Below, in pieces: positions 47,671-55,895 of a stretch of DNA of 64,000 nucleotides. The notes beneath the pieces were generated by a model. That model was not told where the DNA came from. It saw nothing but the letters and a program-made list of their open reading frames with translations, and ran no database searches. How positions within the stretch are numbered: position 1 is the first letter of the stretch; each line of letters begins with the position of its first letter. The position numbers were made by a program, and so were the translations under genes. This stretch comes from Agromyces sp. Leaf222 (GTDB taxonomy: Bacteria > Actinomycetota > Actinomycetes > Actinomycetales > Microbacteriaceae), in the NCBI RefSeq assembly GCF_001421565.1, contig NZ_LMKQ01000001.1:2536605-2600604 (forward strand), in the 5' to 3' direction.

Positions 47671-48177
47671 TCACTCCGTGACGCCCGGTGGCGCGATCGC
47701 GTCGGCGAGGTCGCCGAGGAACCGGATGATCACGCGCTGCTCGGCGGGGTCGAAGGACCCCGCCACCTGCCGCATGCGCTGATGCATCGGGCCGAGCGTG
47801 CGCCGGAGTCGTGCATGCGCATCGGGCATCGCGCGCAGGAGCAGCACGCGCCCGTCGGTCGGATGGGGTTCGCGCGCGAGGTCGCCGCTCGCGACGAGCC
47901 TGGCGACGATCTTCGCCGTCGCGGCGGTCGTGACGCCGAGCTCGCGCGCCAGCCCCGCGCTCGTCGGAGGGCGGCCGGCCTGCTGCTCTGCGACGATCCA
48001 GCGCAGGGCGGCGGCATCCGTGTCGCCCATGTCCATGTCGGCGCGCAGGCGGCGGCGCATCTCGACCTCGGCGGCGCGGTGTCGGCGCACCGCCTCGAGG
48101 ACCGCCACGGTCTGGTCGTCGTCTGCGTCGTACCAGTAGCGCTCCACACTCGAACTTTCGATTGTTCCGTCGGCCAC
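47671..48177 (-). CDS. MarR-family regulator of the carotenoid operon (CrtR-like)
   Basis: 168 residues with a winged-helix core (AALRWIVAEQQAGRPPT / SAGLARELGVTTAATAKIVARL / PTDGRVLLLRAMPDAHARL). It is divergent from idi-crtE, and the 54-bp gap contains a near-perfect palindrome, so it probably represses the crt operon and itself. In Corynebacterium a MarR protein, CrtR, does this and responds to GGPP; equivalence here is inferred from position. GTG 48177 with TACCAT 6 nt upstream suggests a leaderless transcript. Confidence 0.88.
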   Translation of the reverse strand: MADGTIESSSVERYWYDADDDQTVAVLEAVRRHRAAEVEMRRRLRADMDMGDTDAAALRWIVAEQQAGRPPTSAGLARELGVTTAATAKIVARLVASGDLAREPHPTDGRVLLLRAMPDAHARLRRTLGPMHQRMRQVAGSFDPAEQRVIIRFLGDLADAIAPPGVTE

Positions 48178-48183
48178 GCTGCA

Positions 48184-48189
48184 ATGGTA
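48184..48189 (-). promoter_or_regulatory. -10 box TACCAT for the MarR gene
   Basis: Minus-strand TACCAT, 6 nt before GTG 48177. The adjacent operator (48197-48219) would cover the region just upstream of this box. Confidence 0.58.
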
Positions 48190-48196
48190 ACGTCAC

Positions 48197-48219
48197 ATTC
48201 ACTAACTCGGTTAGCGAAT
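48197..48219. promoter_or_regulatory. Palindromic operator between marR and idi
   Basis: Ten-base arms ATTCACTAAC and GTTAGCGAAT around TCG; the arms are complementary except for one position. It lies 7 bp upstream of the marR -10 box and 12 bp before ATG 48232 of idi, so a bound dimer would block both directions. Size and symmetry suit a MarR dimer. Confidence 0.75.
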
Positions 48220-48231
48220 ATGGGAGGCCAG

Positions 48232-48774
48232 ATGACCACCGCCATCGACCTGATCGACGACGACGTCGTGCTGCTCGACGATCTCGGAACCCCGATCGGC
48301 ACCGCGCCCAAGAGCGCGGCCCACGGCCCCGACACCGCACTGCACCTCGCGTTCTCCTGCCACGTGCTGAACCCCGCCGGTGAAGTGCTGGTCACGCGGC
48401 GCGCCCTGACGAAGCAGGCATGGGCGGGCGTCTGGACCAACTCGTTCTGCGGACACCCGCGACCCTCCGAGCCGCTCACCGCCGCCGTTCGGCGCCGGGC
48501 CGAGTTCGAGCTCGGCCTCGAACTCGATTCGCTCGAGCTCGCGCTGCCGACCTTCCGCTACCGCGCGATCGACGCCGACGGCACCGTCGAGAACGAGATC
48601 TGCCCGGTGTACATCGCGACCGTCTCGGGCGAGCCCGACCCCAACCCGCGCGAGGTCGTCGAGTACCGCTGGGTGCGGCCCGACGAGCTCAAGCGCGCCA
48701 TCGAGGCCGCTCCGTGGGCGTTCAGCCCGTGGCTCGGACTGCAGGCCGTGCACCTGGAGCTCTACCGTGACTGA
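48232..48774 (+). CDS. idi: Isopentenyl-diphosphate delta-isomerase (type 1)
   Basis: Interconverts IPP and DMAPP, supplying the primer for carotenoid chains. Nudix-fold type 1 enzyme: LHLAFSCHVLNPAGEVLVTRRA, the catalytic-cysteine WTNSFCGHPRPSE, RAEFELGLEL and the glutamate-containing VENEICPVY. ATG 48232 has GGGAGG 5 nt upstream. 180 residues. First gene of the crt operon; its 3' end overlaps crtE by 8 bp. Confidence 0.95.
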   Translation: MTTAIDLIDDDVVLLDDLGTPIGTAPKSAAHGPDTALHLAFSCHVLNPAGEVLVTRRALTKQAWAGVWTNSFCGHPRPSEPLTAAVRRRAEFELGLELDSLELALPTFRYRAIDADGTVENEICPVYIATVSGEPDPNPREVVEYRWVRPDELKRAIEAAPWAFSPWLGLQAVHLELYRD

Positions 48775-49831
48775 CCTCGCCTCCGCGTCGGCCGCGGCCG
48801 ACACCGAACTCGAGCACGAGCTCGGTGCGATCTTCGCCGACGCGCACCGTCGTGCCGGCGACCTCGATCCGCACTACGCCGCGCTCTGGACCTCGCTCGC
48901 GCGGCAGAGCTCGGGCGGAAAGCGCATCCGGCCGCAGCTCGTGCGGCTCGCGTACCACGGCCTCGGCGGCGTCGACACGCGCCTGGCCACCCGTGTCGCG
49001 GTCGCGTTCGAGCTGCTGCACACGGCGTTCCTCATCCACGACGACGTGATCGACCGCGACACCGTTCGGCGCGGCGACCCGAACATCACCGCCAGGTTCG
49101 CCGCCCGTGCGCTGCGCAGCGGCACCGACGAACGCACGAGCGCCATCTGGGGCGAGACGGCCTCGGTGCTCGCCGGCGATCTCGCGCTGAGCCTCGCCCA
49201 CCGCGCGATCGCCCTGCTGCAGATCGACGCCGAACGCCGCGAGCGCCTGCTCGACATCCTCGACCGGGCCGTCTTCGTCTCCGCGGCCGGCGAACTCGCC
49301 GATGTCGTGAACGCCGGAGCCTCCGAGCCGACGAGCATGCCGCGCGTGCTCGCCACGCTCGAGCAGAAGACCGCGGTGTACTCCTTCGAGTGCCCGCTGG
49401 CCGCCGGCGCGGTGCTCGCAGGTGCACCGGAGTCCTCGATCGCCGCGCTCGAGCGCTACGGGCGCTTCATCGGCATCGCGTTCCAGATCACCGACGACGT
49501 GCTCGGCGTGTTCGGCGACCCCGCCGTCACCGGCAAGTCCGTGGCATCCGACCTGCGCGAGGGCAAGCGGACGGCGCTCATCGCGCACGCCGCGACCACC
49601 GCGGAGTGGCCGCGCATCGCCGTCGGGCTCGGCGACCCGTCGCTCGACGACGCCGAGGCCCACGAACTGCGCGAGCTCCTGCGCCGCTGCGGCGCCCTCG
49701 ACGCCGCCCTCGAGCTCGCCGAGGAGCACGTGACCCTCGCCCGCTACGAACTCGACACGGCCGACCTTCCGCCGGAGCTCGCCGCCGAACTCGGCGCGAT
49801 CGCCAGGCGAGCGGTGGAGCGCGCCCGATGA
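48767..49831 (+). CDS. crtE: Geranylgeranyl diphosphate synthase
   Basis: Builds the C20 precursor for phytoene. GGKRIRPQLVRLAYHGL, first aspartate motif IHDDVIDRDTVRRG (DDxxD), KTAVYSFECPLAAGAVL and second motif QITDDVLGVFGD are present. GTG 48767 overlaps idi by 8 bp, and the stop overlaps crtB by 4 bp. 354 residues. Its place in the crt operon separates it functionally from the prenyl synthase at 27 kb. Confidence 0.95.
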   Translation: MTDLASASAAADTELEHELGAIFADAHRRAGDLDPHYAALWTSLARQSSGGKRIRPQLVRLAYHGLGGVDTRLATRVAVAFELLHTAFLIHDDVIDRDTVRRGDPNITARFAARALRSGTDERTSAIWGETASVLAGDLALSLAHRAIALLQIDAERRERLLDILDRAVFVSAAGELADVVNAGASEPTSMPRVLATLEQKTAVYSFECPLAAGAVLAGAPESSIAALERYGRFIGIAFQITDDVLGVFGDPAVTGKSVASDLREGKRTALIAHAATTAEWPRIAVGLGDPSLDDAEAHELRELLRRCGALDAALELAEEHVTLARYELDTADLPPELAAELGAIARRAVERAR

Positions 49832-50811
49832 GCCGCGCCGTGGACCCGACGAAGCGCGAGACGACGGATCGCCCGCCGTCCTCCTCGGGTGCGGAGCTGC
49901 TCGAGCGCTACGACGATGCGGCCGCGGCGAGCGCGGCGACGGTGATCAGCCGGTACTCGACCTCGTTCGGCGCCGCGGCGCGCCTGCTCGATGCCCCGTC
50001 GCGGCGCGGCATCCGATCGATCTATGCGTTGGTTCGGGTTGCCGACGAACTCGTCGACGGCACCGCTGCGGCCGCGGGCCTCGGTGCCGACGAGATCCTC
50101 ACCGCGCTCGACGCGCTCGAGGCGGAGACCGAGCTGGCGATTCGGCGCGGCTTCTCGACCAACCTCGTCGTGCACGCGTTCGCGACGACGGCGACGGCCG
50201 TCGGCATCGACGTGGGCCTGACGCGCCCGTTCTTCGCATCGATGCGGCGCGACCTCGACCCGAGCCCGATCCGGGCCGACGAGGTGGGCCCGTACATCCA
50301 CGGCTCGGCCGAGGTCGTCGGGCTCATGTGCCTGGCCGTGTTCCTGGCCGTCGAGGCGTCAGGGCGGGCGCGGCCCGACGACCAGGGCGTGGCCGCCGGG
50401 CCGACCGCGCAGGCCGACCTCGAACGGCGCCGCCGACTCGAACTCGGGGCCACGCACCTCGGCGCCGCGTTCCAGAAGATCAACTTCCTGCGCGACCTCG
50501 AGACCGACTGGCGCACGCTCGGCCGCAACTACTTCCCGTGGTGCGACCCGGAGGCCTTCACCGAGGCCGACAAGGTCAGGATCCTCGACGACATCGACCG
50601 CGACCTCGACCTCGCGGGCCGATCGATCCCCGAGCTGCCGCGCCGCGCGCGCGGGGCGGTGCTCTCTGCACACGGACTGTTCGCCGGGCTCGCGGCCCGT
50701 TGCCGGGCCACGCCGGCCGAACGCCTGATGACGACGCGCATCCGCGTTCCCGACGCGACGAAGCTCGCGATCGTCGCACGCTCGATGCTCGCCTCAGGGG
50801 GACGTCGATGA
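49828..50811 (+). CDS. crtB: Phytoene synthase
   Basis: Joins two GGPP to phytoene. Squalene/phytoene synthase motifs are SRYSTSFGAAARLL, RSIYALVRVADELVDG (first aspartate-rich motif DELVD), Y-x-HGSAEVVGLMCLAVF and QKINFLRDLETDWRTLGRNYFP (second motif). ATG 49828 overlaps the crtE stop by 4 bp. 327 residues, somewhat extended at the N-terminus by a Ser/Thr-rich stretch. Confidence 0.94.
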   Translation: MSRAVDPTKRETTDRPPSSSGAELLERYDDAAAASAATVISRYSTSFGAAARLLDAPSRRGIRSIYALVRVADELVDGTAAAAGLGADEILTALDALEAETELAIRRGFSTNLVVHAFATTATAVGIDVGLTRPFFASMRRDLDPSPIRADEVGPYIHGSAEVVGLMCLAVFLAVEASGRARPDDQGVAAGPTAQADLERRRRLELGATHLGAAFQKINFLRDLETDWRTLGRNYFPWCDPEAFTEADKVRILDDIDRDLDLAGRSIPELPRRARGAVLSAHGLFAGLAARCRATPAERLMTTRIRVPDATKLAIVARSMLASGGRR

Positions 50812-52421
50812 TCGACGGCTCTGAGCGCATCGCGGTGATCGGCGGCGGCATCGCCGGGCTCGCGACGGCCGCGCTGCTCGCGCGCGACGGGCACCGGGTC
50901 ACCCTGCTCGAGGCCTCCCCCGTGGTCGGCGGGCGCGCCGGCACGTGGAGTCGCGACGGCTTCCGGTTCGACACCGGCCCCTCGTGGTACCTGATGCCGG
51001 AGGTGTTCGAGCACTTCTTCCGGCTGTTCGGCACGAGTGCCGAGCAGCAGCTGACGCTCACGAAGCTCGACCCCGGCTATCGCGTGTACGCCGACGGGTA
51101 CGACGACGCGATCGACATCCGCGCGACGCGGGCCGAGAACGTCGCGCTGTTCGAGTCGGTGGAGCCCGGCGCGGGGGCGGCGCTCGAGCGCTACCTCGAC
51201 TCCGCGGCGTCGACCTACGACATTGCACGCCGACGCTTCCTCTACACGAACTTCGACGGCGTGCGCGGCATGCTCGCACCCGAGGTGCTCAAGGGCGGGG
51301 TGCGGCTGGCCGGCCTGCTGACGACGCCGCTCGAGCGCTTCGCGGCGCGCGCGGTGCACGACCGTCGGCTGCGGCAGGTGCTCGGCTACCCGGCGGTGTT
51401 CCTCGGCTCGTCGCCGTCGATGACGCCCGCGATGTACCACCTGATGAGCCACATGGACCTCGAGCAGGGCGTGTTCTACCCGCAGGGCGGGTTCTCGAAG
51501 CTCATCGAGGCGATCACCTCGATCGCGGCCGACGCGGGTGTCGAGATCGTGTGCAACGCCCGTGTCGAGCAGATCGAGATCACCGGGGACGCCGAGCCGT
51601 CGGTCACGGGCGTGCGGTTCCGCGAGGCATCGGGCTCCGTGCGACGGGTGCCGGCGCACCGGGTCGTCTCGGCCGCCGACCTGCACCACACCGAGACCGA
51701 GCTGCTGCCGGCCCATGCCCGCACCTACCCCGAGCGGTGGTGGGATCGCCGCACGTCGGGGCCGGGCGCGGTGCTCGCGATGCTCGGCGTGCGCGGCGAG
51801 GTGCAGGGTCTCGCGCACCACACCCTCTTCTTCACCGAGGACTGGCGCGAGAACTTCGGCCGCATCTTCGGCTCGAACCCGTCGGTGCCCGATCCCGCCT
51901 CGTTCTACGTCTGCATGCCGAGTGCGACGGATGCCACGGTCGCCCCTCCCGGCGACACGAACCTCTTCGTGCTGGTGCCGGTGCCCGCCGACGTCTCGAT
52001 CGGATGCGGCGGCGAGGACGGCCGGGGCGACCGCCTCGTCGAGGCCGCGGCCGACCGGGCGATCGCCCGGATCGCCGAGGCGACGGGCACGGCGGATCTC
52101 GCCTCGCGCATCGTGGTGCGGCGCACCGTGGGCCCTGCCGACTTCGCGGCCGACCTCAACTCCTGGCGGGGTGGAGCCCTCGGGCCGGCGCACACCCTGC
52201 GGCAGAGCGCGTTCCTGCGCGGTTCGAACCGATCGCGCCGCGTGCGCGGCCTGCTCTATGCCGGCGGGTCGAGCGTGCCTGGTGTCGGCCTGCCGATGTG
52301 CCTCATCAGCGCGGAGAACGTCGTGAAGCGCGTGCGGGGCGACCGGTCGTACGGACCGCTGCCGGAGTCGGGCGATTCCCTCCCCGCGGGTTCGACTCCG
52401 CCTGCGAGGATGACCGGATGA
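50808..52421 (+). CDS. crtI: Phytoene desaturase
   Basis: FAD-dependent desaturase turning phytoene into lycopene. The N-terminal dinucleotide fold RIAVIGGGIAGLATAALLARDGHRVTLLEA is at about residues 7-36. GPSWYLMPEVFEHFF, YPQGGFSKLIEAI and C-terminal LLYAGGSSVPGVGLPMCLISAENV are CrtI hallmarks. ATG 50808 overlaps crtB by 4 bp. 537 residues is normal. Confidence 0.95.
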   Translation: MIDGSERIAVIGGGIAGLATAALLARDGHRVTLLEASPVVGGRAGTWSRDGFRFDTGPSWYLMPEVFEHFFRLFGTSAEQQLTLTKLDPGYRVYADGYDDAIDIRATRAENVALFESVEPGAGAALERYLDSAASTYDIARRRFLYTNFDGVRGMLAPEVLKGGVRLAGLLTTPLERFAARAVHDRRLRQVLGYPAVFLGSSPSMTPAMYHLMSHMDLEQGVFYPQGGFSKLIEAITSIAADAGVEIVCNARVEQIEITGDAEPSVTGVRFREASGSVRRVPAHRVVSAADLHHTETELLPAHARTYPERWWDRRTSGPGAVLAMLGVRGEVQGLAHHTLFFTEDWRENFGRIFGSNPSVPDPASFYVCMPSATDATVAPPGDTNLFVLVPVPADVSIGCGGEDGRGDRLVEAAADRAIARIAEATGTADLASRIVVRRTVGPADFAADLNSWRGGALGPAHTLRQSAFLRGSNRSRRVRGLLYAGGSSVPGVGLPMCLISAENVVKRVRGDRSYGPLPESGDSLPAGSTPPARMTG

Positions 52422-52852
52422 CCGGCTTCGTCTATCTGGCTGCGCTCCTCGTCTCGATCGGGGCGATGGCGCTCATGGATGCGAGATGGCGACTCGCGTT
52501 CTGGCGGCACCCGGTCGCCGCCGCGGTGGCCGTCGGCACCGGCACCGCGCTGCTGCTCGTCTGGGACCTCGTCGGCATCGGCTTCGGCGTGTTCTTCCGC
52601 GGCGAGTCGGTCTGGGCGACCGGCGTGCTGCTCGCCCCCGATCTGCCGATCGAGGAGCCGGTGTTCCTCGCGTTCCTCTGCTACCTCTCGCTCGTCGCGG
52701 TGCTCGGAGCCGAGCGCCTGCTCGCGGGCAGGCGACCGACCGACCACGTCGCCGACGAGCGTGCGGCGCCCGCGGCGAGCACGGGCGCGTCGGGCGGGTC
52801 GGGCGGCGCCGCTGGTCGAGGGGCGGATGCCGCGCCGGAGGTCCGCGCGTGA
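52418..52852 (+). CDS. crtYe: Heterodimeric carotenoid cyclase subunit (CrtYe type)
   Basis: 144-residue membrane protein with three hydrophobic segments (about 4-22, 32-58, 75-97). The cyclase-domain motif APDLPIEEPVFLAFLCYL supplies the conserved acidic pair. It works with the next gene product as a two-subunit lycopene or C50 cyclase. Ring type (epsilon, gamma or beta) cannot be read from sequence. The C-terminal 40 residues are Ala/Gly/Ser-rich. ATG 52418 overlaps crtI by 4 bp. Confidence 0.9.
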   Translation: MTGFVYLAALLVSIGAMALMDARWRLAFWRHPVAAAVAVGTGTALLLVWDLVGIGFGVFFRGESVWATGVLLAPDLPIEEPVFLAFLCYLSLVAVLGAERLLAGRRPTDHVADERAAPAASTGASGGSGGAAGRGADAAPEVRA

Positions 52853-53199
52853 CCTACCTGCTGATCTGCATCCCGTTCCTGCTGGTCTCGGCGATCGTGG
52901 CCGTGATCTCCCTTCGTCGGATGCCGGCCGGCACCCGTGCCCGTCGAGCCCTCGCCGTGGCGATCGCCGCGGTGGTGCTGCTGGCGCTGACCGCCGTCTT
53001 CGACACGGTGATGATCTCGGCCGGACTGTTCGGCTACGCCGAGGGCACGAGGCTCGGTGCGACGATCGGCCTCGCACCCGTCGAGGACTTCGCCTACCCG
53101 ATCGCCGCGGTGCTGCTGGTGCCGGCGGTGTGGACGCTCGTGGCGTCTCGACGGCGCGGCTCGCGCGGAACGCGTCGCACCGATGGGTCGACCTCGTGA
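52849..53199 (+). CDS. crtYf: Heterodimeric carotenoid cyclase subunit (CrtYf type)
   Basis: 116 residues, three membrane segments, with the paired cyclase motif GLAPVEDFAYPIAAVLLVP. GTG 52849 overlaps crtYe by 4 bp (GTGA). Together with CrtYe it should cyclise the ends of the C50 chain made by the elongase that follows. The C-terminus is short and Arg/Ser/Gly-rich. Confidence 0.89.
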   Translation: MTYLLICIPFLLVSAIVAVISLRRMPAGTRARRALAVAIAAVVLLALTAVFDTVMISAGLFGYAEGTRLGATIGLAPVEDFAYPIAAVLLVPAVWTLVASRRRGSRGTRRTDGSTS

Positions 53200-54098
53200 C
53201 CGCGGTGCCGAGCGCGTCGATGGGTTCGCGCGTCGCGCAGGTGCTCGTCTCGTCGCGACCGATCAGCTGGATCAACACGGCGTTCCCGTTCGCGGCCGCG
53301 TACCTGCTGACCGCGGGCACCGTCGACGTCACGTTCGTCGTCGGCACGCTCTTCTTCCTCGTGCCGTACAACCTGCTGATGTACGGCGTGAACGACGTGT
53401 TCGACTACGAGTCCGACCTGCGCAATCCCCGCAAGGGCGGCGCCGAGGGCGCGCTGCTCGACCCGTCGCTGCATCGCACGGTGGTCTGGGCGGGCATCGC
53501 CACGGCCGCCCCGTGCCTCGTCGTGATGCTGTGGTCGGCGGGCGCGGGGCATCCGTGGTCCTGGTTCGTGCTCGCCGTGAGTCTCTTCGCGGTCTTCGCG
53601 TACTCCGTGCCCGGGTTGCGCTTCAAGGAGCGGCCGGTGCTCGACTCGATCACCTCGAGCTTCCACTTCGTGAGCCCGGCGATCTACGGACTCGCGGTCG
53701 CGGGAGCGGTGGCGACGCCCCAGCTCGCCGCGCTGCTCACGGCGTTCTTCTGCTGGGGCATGGCGAGCCATGCGTTCGGCGCCGTGCAGGACGTCGTGCC
53801 CGACCGGGAGGCCGGCATCGCGTCGATCGCGACCGCGTTCGGCGCTCGGGCGACCGTGCGCGTCGCGCTCGCGCTCTGGGCGCTCGCCGGACTGCTCATG
53901 CTCGCGACCGAGTGGCCCGGGCCGCTCGGGGCCGTGCTCGCCGTGCCCTACCTCGTGGTCGTGTGGCCGTTCCGGTCGATCGACGACGCGCACTCCGGCG
54001 AGGCGAACCGCGGCTGGCGGCACTTCATCGCCCTGAACTACGCGGTCGGATTCCTCGTGACGATGCTGCTCATCTGGTGGGCGGCCGTTCGCGCGTAG
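53196..54098 (+). CDS. crtEb: Lycopene elongase (UbiA prenyltransferase, CrtEb type)
   Basis: Adds two C5 units to lycopene, giving a C50 carotenoid such as flavuxanthin. UbiA-family features are the first Asp-rich motif YGVNDVFDYESDLRNPRKGG and the second VQDVVPDREAGIASIATAFG, with about eight membrane helices. GTG 53196 overlaps crtYf by 4 bp. 300 residues. Elongase plus two small cyclase subunits is the standard set for decaprenoxanthin- or sarcinaxanthin-type pigments. Confidence 0.93.
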   Translation: MTAVPSASMGSRVAQVLVSSRPISWINTAFPFAAAYLLTAGTVDVTFVVGTLFFLVPYNLLMYGVNDVFDYESDLRNPRKGGAEGALLDPSLHRTVVWAGIATAAPCLVVMLWSAGAGHPWSWFVLAVSLFAVFAYSVPGLRFKERPVLDSITSSFHFVSPAIYGLAVAGAVATPQLAALLTAFFCWGMASHAFGAVQDVVPDREAGIASIATAFGARATVRVALALWALAGLLMLATEWPGPLGAVLAVPYLVVVWPFRSIDDAHSGEANRGWRHFIALNYAVGFLVTMLLIWWAAVRA

Positions 54099-54114
54099 GC
54101 GTTCGGAGCGCGCG

Positions 54115-54120
54115 TAGGCT
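54115..54120 (+). promoter_or_regulatory. -10 box TAGGCT for leaderless S4 gene
   Basis: TAGGCT, 6 nt before ATG 54127 and 16 bp after the crtEb stop, so the S4/GNAT pair probably has its own transcript. Confidence 0.58.
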
Positions 54121-54126
54121 TGCCGC

Positions 54127-54513
54127 ATGCCGACGCCGCTCTCCGACTCCCCCGTGCGCATCGACGCGTGGCTGTGGGCCGTTCGGCAGTACAAGACGCG
54201 CTCGGCCGCGACGGCCGCGTGCCGTGCCGGTCACGTGCGGGTCAACGGCGAGCGGGCGAAGGCCGCGCAGTCCGTGCGACCGGGTGACGAGGTGCGCGTC
54301 AGGATCGAGGGCTTCGACCGTCAGCTCGTCGTGCGGCAGACGCTCGTGAAGCGCGTCTCGGCGACGATCGCGGCGACGGCGGTCGAGGACCGCACTCCCC
54401 CGCCCCCGCCGCGCGAGAGCGTCGCCATCGTGCCCGTTCGCGACCGCGGGGCCGGAAGACCGACCAAGCGCGAACGACGCGACCTCGAGAAGCTCCGCGG
54501 CAGGGAGGCCTGA
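54127..54513 (+). CDS. S4-domain RNA-binding protein (Hsp15-like)
   Basis: 128 residues. The S4 domain occupies residues 9-70: VRIDAWLWAVRQYKTRSAA, GHVRVNGERAKAAQSVRPGDEVRV. A basic tail (GRPTKRERRDLEKLRGREA) follows. Hsp15-type proteins rescue stalled 50S subunits carrying tRNA; that role is inferred. The stop shares one base with the GNAT start (TGATG). Confidence 0.88.
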   Translation: MPTPLSDSPVRIDAWLWAVRQYKTRSAATAACRAGHVRVNGERAKAAQSVRPGDEVRVRIEGFDRQLVVRQTLVKRVSATIAATAVEDRTPPPPPRESVAIVPVRDRGAGRPTKRERRDLEKLRGREA

Positions 54514-54806
54514 TGAACAAGGAATTCACGCACGAACCCGATGCCGACCGCTACGTGCTGCGCCTCGGCGACGAGGTCGCGAGCGTGCTCGACTACCGCG
54601 TGCTCGGCGACGCCATCGCGATGACACGTGCGTTCACGAATCCACGCCATCGGGGGTCTGGGCTCGCCGGCGAGCTCGTGGCCTTCGCGGTCGACGACGT
54701 CGAGGCGACATCCGCCCGGCACATCGTGCCCAGCTGCTGGTACGTCGCCGAGTGGTTCGACCGCCACCCCGAGCGAACGGAACTGCTCCGCCCGCGCACG
54801 ACCTGA
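54513..54806 (+). CDS. Small GNAT-like N-acetyltransferase
   Basis: 97-residue YjdJ/Gcn5-related protein. FTHEPDADRYVLRLGDEVASVLDYRV is the typical N-terminus of this small group, AFTNPRHRGSGLAGELVAFAVDDV is the acetyl-CoA loop (R-x-x-G-x-G/A) and VPSCWYVAEWFDRHPE the C-terminal end. Substrate unknown. Translation is probably coupled to the S4 gene. Confidence 0.88.
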   Translation: MNKEFTHEPDADRYVLRLGDEVASVLDYRVLGDAIAMTRAFTNPRHRGSGLAGELVAFAVDDVEATSARHIVPSCWYVAEWFDRHPERTELLRPRTT

Positions 54807-54888
54807 GCGGCGTGCGACGAGCGGAGCAGTGAGGGTGCGTGGCCGGCGTCGAGCCGGGCCCGCGCGGCCTTCGGAGTCCGACCGGGGA

Positions 54889-55740
54889 TCAGTACCAGTT
54901 CATCGACTGGGAGTGGGACCAGGCGCTGCACGGCGAGCCGTACGACCCGCTGATGTAGCCGAGGCCCCACTTGATCTGGGTCGCGGCGTTCGTCTCCCAG
55001 TCGGCGCCGGCGGTGGCCATCTTGCTGCCGGGCAGCGACTGCGGGATGCCGGTGGCGCCGCTCGAGGCGTTGTAGGCCGTGTACGACCAGCCCGACTCCT
55101 TCGCCCACAGGCTCTCGAGGCACTGGAACTGGTCGTCGCCCCAGCCGTACATGGATGCGGCGAGCGATCGCGCGGTCTGGCGGGCACCCTCGGGGGTGTT
55201 CGCGGCGGCGAGCACCTGTGCGGCCTCGGCGGCGGCCTTCGCCGCGGCGCGCTGCTGCTCCTCGTCGTAGGCCTTGGTCGCGGCCGCGGTCTTCGCGGCC
55301 TCGGCCTTGGTCTGCTTCGTGAGGTCGACGATGTCCTCGGTCGGGATGACCTCGTAGTCGCTCAGCGACGCGACGGAGGCCTGCAGGCCCGTCGCATCGA
55401 CCTTGCCGTCGGCGGCCGCGAGGGTCGCCTGGGCGAGCGTGATCGTGTCCTCCGCCTGCGACTCGGCCTTCGCCGCGGCGATGCCGCTGTAGACGCCGAG
55501 TCCGTCGCGGCTGAGGCCGGTGGCCTGCGTGAGCTGCGCGGTCGCGTCGATGCGCTCCTGCGTCTTCACCGCGTCCTGCACGGCGAAGCCGGTGCCGACG
55601 ACGAGCCCGAGGGCGGCCACGGCGCCGACGGCGATGAGACGCTGGCGGCCGATGCGGCGAGCGCGGTTTCCGCGCCGGGTGGGGCTGGGTTCGGGGGTGG
55701 TATTCGAGCGTTCTGACGTTGCATTCGAGAAGGGGCGCAT
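54889..55740 (-). CDS. Exported lysozyme-like (transglycosylase/APF-type) protein
   Basis: 283 residues. A charged N-terminus and one hydrophobic segment (about 33-55, RLIAVGAVAALGLVVGTGFAV) form an uncleaved anchor or signal. A long Ala/Glu/Lys-rich coiled-coil region follows. The C-terminal 80 residues are lysozyme-like: MYGWGDDQFQCLESLWAKESGW with a likely catalytic glutamate, NASSGATGIPQSLPGSKMA and the terminal SHSQSMNWY. Such proteins cleave or bind peptidoglycan and are often growth-linked. ATG 55740 is chosen because AGGA precedes it; the frame is open 22 codons upstream. Confidence 0.87.
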   Translation of the reverse strand: MRPFSNATSERSNTTPEPSPTRRGNRARRIGRQRLIAVGAVAALGLVVGTGFAVQDAVKTQERIDATAQLTQATGLSRDGLGVYSGIAAAKAESQAEDTITLAQATLAAADGKVDATGLQASVASLSDYEVIPTEDIVDLTKQTKAEAAKTAAATKAYDEEQQRAAAKAAAEAAQVLAAANTPEGARQTARSLAASMYGWGDDQFQCLESLWAKESGWSYTAYNASSGATGIPQSLPGSKMATAGADWETNAATQIKWGLGYISGSYGSPCSAWSHSQSMNWY

Positions 55741-55895
55741 GAATCCTGAGCGCTCGGAAATCGGGGGAATCGGGGGACGTGCTCGCCGAGCTCGGGCACA
55801 AGGCACACACTCTGCCGGGCGATTCTGGACGGATCCTCACTTCTGCCTGTGCGGAGCATGACCGCACCCCGCCCTGCCCCGTGAATACTGGGGGG
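55741..55895. other. Divergent intergenic region, lysozyme-like gene / YchJ gene
   Basis: 155 bp. I looked for a ydaO-type (c-di-AMP) riboswitch, which precedes some actinobacterial cell-wall hydrolase genes, and could not see one. No convincing -10/-35 pair or palindrome was found. Confidence 0.4.

Noticed and set aside
55741..55895. c-di-AMP (ydaO) riboswitch upstream of the lysozyme-like gene
   Set aside because: Expected in some actinobacteria, but I could not find the conserved core sequences or a plausible multi-stem fold by eye.
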